Positions 13,537-14,507 of a stretch of DNA of 14,507 bases are shown here, one piece after another (position 1 is the first letter of the stretch; every line of letters starts with the position of its first letter). A model generated the notes under the pieces. The model saw only the letters and a program-made list of their open reading frames with translations. It made no database searches and was not told the DNA's origin. Both the position numbers and the translations under genes were made by a program. The DNA comes from Archaeoglobus sp. Its GTDB lineage: Archaea; Halobacteriota; Archaeoglobi; Archaeoglobales; Archaeoglobaceae. The DNA lies in contig QNXS01000013.1 of the NCBI GenBank assembly GCA_003978865.1, positions 1 through 14,507 of the forward strand, written 5' to 3'.

Positions 13537-14149
13537 AAGCGTGGAGGGAAGAATTGCCATTTTCTCAGCATTACTTCTAACAGCATCAATATATATCTCT
13601 GGATTCTCTCTTTTAGTTTCTGCTTTATCGATTATTATCAGCTTAGTTTTTTGTCCAAGAATTATAAGGTCAATTATTTTGCTATCTCCAATGCTCATTT
13701 TCTTTGTATTTTCTTCATACATACTTGGCGGGATAAAACATTCGCTTAACATGAGTGTTGCCATGCTTGCAATTTTATCCTCTGGCTTGCTTGTTTCATC
13801 TGTTCCCGTTACTGAGTTCTCACTTTCCTTGAAGTACTTTGGCTTCCCCGAATCATGGGCTTTTCGAATTGGACTTGCAATCAGAATGTTTGAAGTCTTC
13901 AAAGAAGACGTGAGGAGATGTTTTGAAGCATCAAAGCTTGAATGCAGAGGTGTGCACATTTATCTGAGAGCTTTAAAATCTTTTTCTGCAGTAATTGTTT
14001 TGAGAAGTGTTGCTCTTGCAGAGTCCCTTTACTGCAAAGGATATTCTGGAAAACTTCCGGGAGAATTGAGAAAACCAAATTTTAAGGATTTTTTGCTACT
14101 TCTGTTTTCCGCAATTGTTCTTATAACTTCTCTGCATCCAAAAATATAA
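13526..14149 (+). CDS. ECF transporter transmembrane coupling protein EcfT
   Basis: EcfT is the membrane scaffold that links the ATPases to BioY. The protein has 207 residues with about five hydrophobic segments (near 11-27, 28-43, 47-66, 76-93 and 187-203) and a long cytoplasmic helical region (about 118-180). That region carries two coupling motifs, CRG at 140-142 and CKG at 170-172, which correspond to the Ala-Arg-Gly motifs that dock into the two ATPase domains; the Ala is Cys in both, and the second Arg is Lys. ATG 13526 overlaps the ATPase stop codon by 11 bases and has GGAG 10 bases upstream. A GTG at 13499 would add nine residues inside the previous gene and is less likely. Only this one ECF set is visible, so I infer a dedicated biotin importer. 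Confidence 0.85.
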   Translation: MQSKSVEGRIAIFSALLLTASIYISGFSLLVSALSIIISLVFCPRIIRSIILLSPMLIFFVFSSYILGGIKHSLNMSVAMLAILSSGLLVSSVPVTEFSLSLKYFGFPESWAFRIGLAIRMFEVFKEDVRRCFEASKLECRGVHIYLRALKSFSAVIVLRSVALAESLYCKGYSGKLPGELRKPNFKDFLLLLFSAIVLITSLHPKI

Positions 14150-14205
14150 AACTATGAAACTAATAGAAATAAAAATTTAAAAAAAATAAAAATATACGAA
14201 TTAAG

Positions 14206-14211
14206 TTTTTT
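14206..14211 (+). terminator. T-run after ecfT
   Basis: Six T residues about 57 bases after the ecfT stop codon, within a very AT-rich 127-base gap to the convergent gene, form a likely archaeal terminator for the biotin transporter operon. The rest of the gap (14150-14276) shows no other feature. Confidence 0.35.
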
Positions 14212-14276
14212 ATCGCCTCACTTTAAAAGAGAGTAGATATAAAATAATTATAATTATATATCATTTTTTAAATATG

Positions 14277-14507
14277 TTAAACTATCTTGATAGTCCCCCT
14301 ATCGAACAAAACTGTTCCACATACTGTACTGTCAATCTGTTCCGGTTTGGTTTGGCACAGCACACCCTTCAATACATCATAAACATTGCCATAGAGCATA
14401 GCTCTTACAGGCTTACCTCCGAGAACAGCATTGCTACATTCAACGCTGAAGTCTCCATTTACGGGATTTGCCGTGTGTGCTCCAACAAGACTGTGTACGT
14501 ACATTGT
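14277..14507 (-). CDS. TldD/PmbA-family protein, C-terminal fragment at the window edge
   Basis: Only the last 76 or so residues are in the window; the frame is open to the right edge, so the true start lies beyond 14507 and the first ATG in view is not the start. The fragment reads VGAHTANPVNGDFSVECSNA and then GGKPVRAMLYGNVYDVLKGV, which matches the C-terminal end of TldD/PmbA (metalloprotease-like proteins that work in pairs to degrade or mature peptides). The GDFSVE segment and the following GNVYDVL are typical. PmbA is the more likely member because of the short tail, but TldD cannot be excluded. The zinc-binding HExxxH region of TldD, if present, would be outside the window. It is convergent with ecfT. 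Confidence 0.8.
   Translation of the reverse strand, partial: TMYVHSLVGAHTANPVNGDFSVECSNAVLGGKPVRAMLYGNVYDVLKGVLCQTKPEQIDSTVCGTVLFDRGTIKIV

Overview
The window looks like a piece of a chromosome from a moderately AT-rich euryarchaeon, most likely a relative of the Archaeoglobales. This is inferred from gene content, not from a marker gene. The supporting genes are a RadB recombinase, a split archaeal-type methionine synthase, a ThyX thymidylate synthase, a short LarC-like protein, an S-adenosylhomocysteine/methylthioadenosine deaminase, an archaeal Dim2/Pno1 KH protein and a diverged FtsZ/tubulin homologue. AGA/AGG arginine codons dominate. Shine-Dalgarno signals match an archaeal 16S tail (GAGGTGAT before thyX). 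Several genes have a TATA-like box about 25-30 bases before the start, as in leaderless archaeal genes.

Layout. Bases 1-1670 are gene-poor and AT-rich. They hold two overlapping unrecognised ORFs (585-911, 880-1149), a short weak ORF (1218-1400) and what may be decayed coding sequence. A polysaccharide-type flippase follows (1671-3107). On the minus strand is tRNA-Leu(CAA) (3182-3266). It is divergent from a tightly packed plus-strand cluster: an N-barrel-like MetE protein, the catalytic MetE barrel and thyX. These converge with a minus-strand larC-like/radB pair. Reading the other way from larC is an amidohydrolase of the MtaD/DadD type, then the Dim2-like KH protein. The KH gene converges, with a 3-base gap, on an FtsZ-like gene on the minus strand; argC lies upstream of that gene. 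Divergent from argC is a complete ECF biotin transporter: bioY, a fused double ATPase and an EcfT. The right edge cuts into a minus-strand TldD/PmbA-type protein.

How the genes fit together. The MetE pair, ThyX and the MtaD-type deaminase all belong to one-carbon and S-adenosylmethionine metabolism: making methionine, making dTMP, and removing or recycling S-adenosylhomocysteine, methylthioadenosine or 5'-deoxyadenosine. The three ECF genes form a biotin importer. The strongest regulatory signal is a perfect 8+8 inverted repeat with a 14-base spacer just before bioY. Its half-sites resemble those of the BirA biotin operator, which suggests biotin-responsive control. A second inverted repeat (9+9, 20-base spacer) lies in the divergent larC/mtaD promoter region and has no known regulator.

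Points that depart from family norms: the FtsZ-like protein lacks the tubulin/FtsZ glycine-rich GTP loop but keeps the two acidic residues of the T7 loop; ThyX has EHR in place of RHR; the LarC-like protein is much shorter than usual; the first MetE barrel has lost its zinc ligands; and both coupling motifs of EcfT carry Cys in place of Ala.
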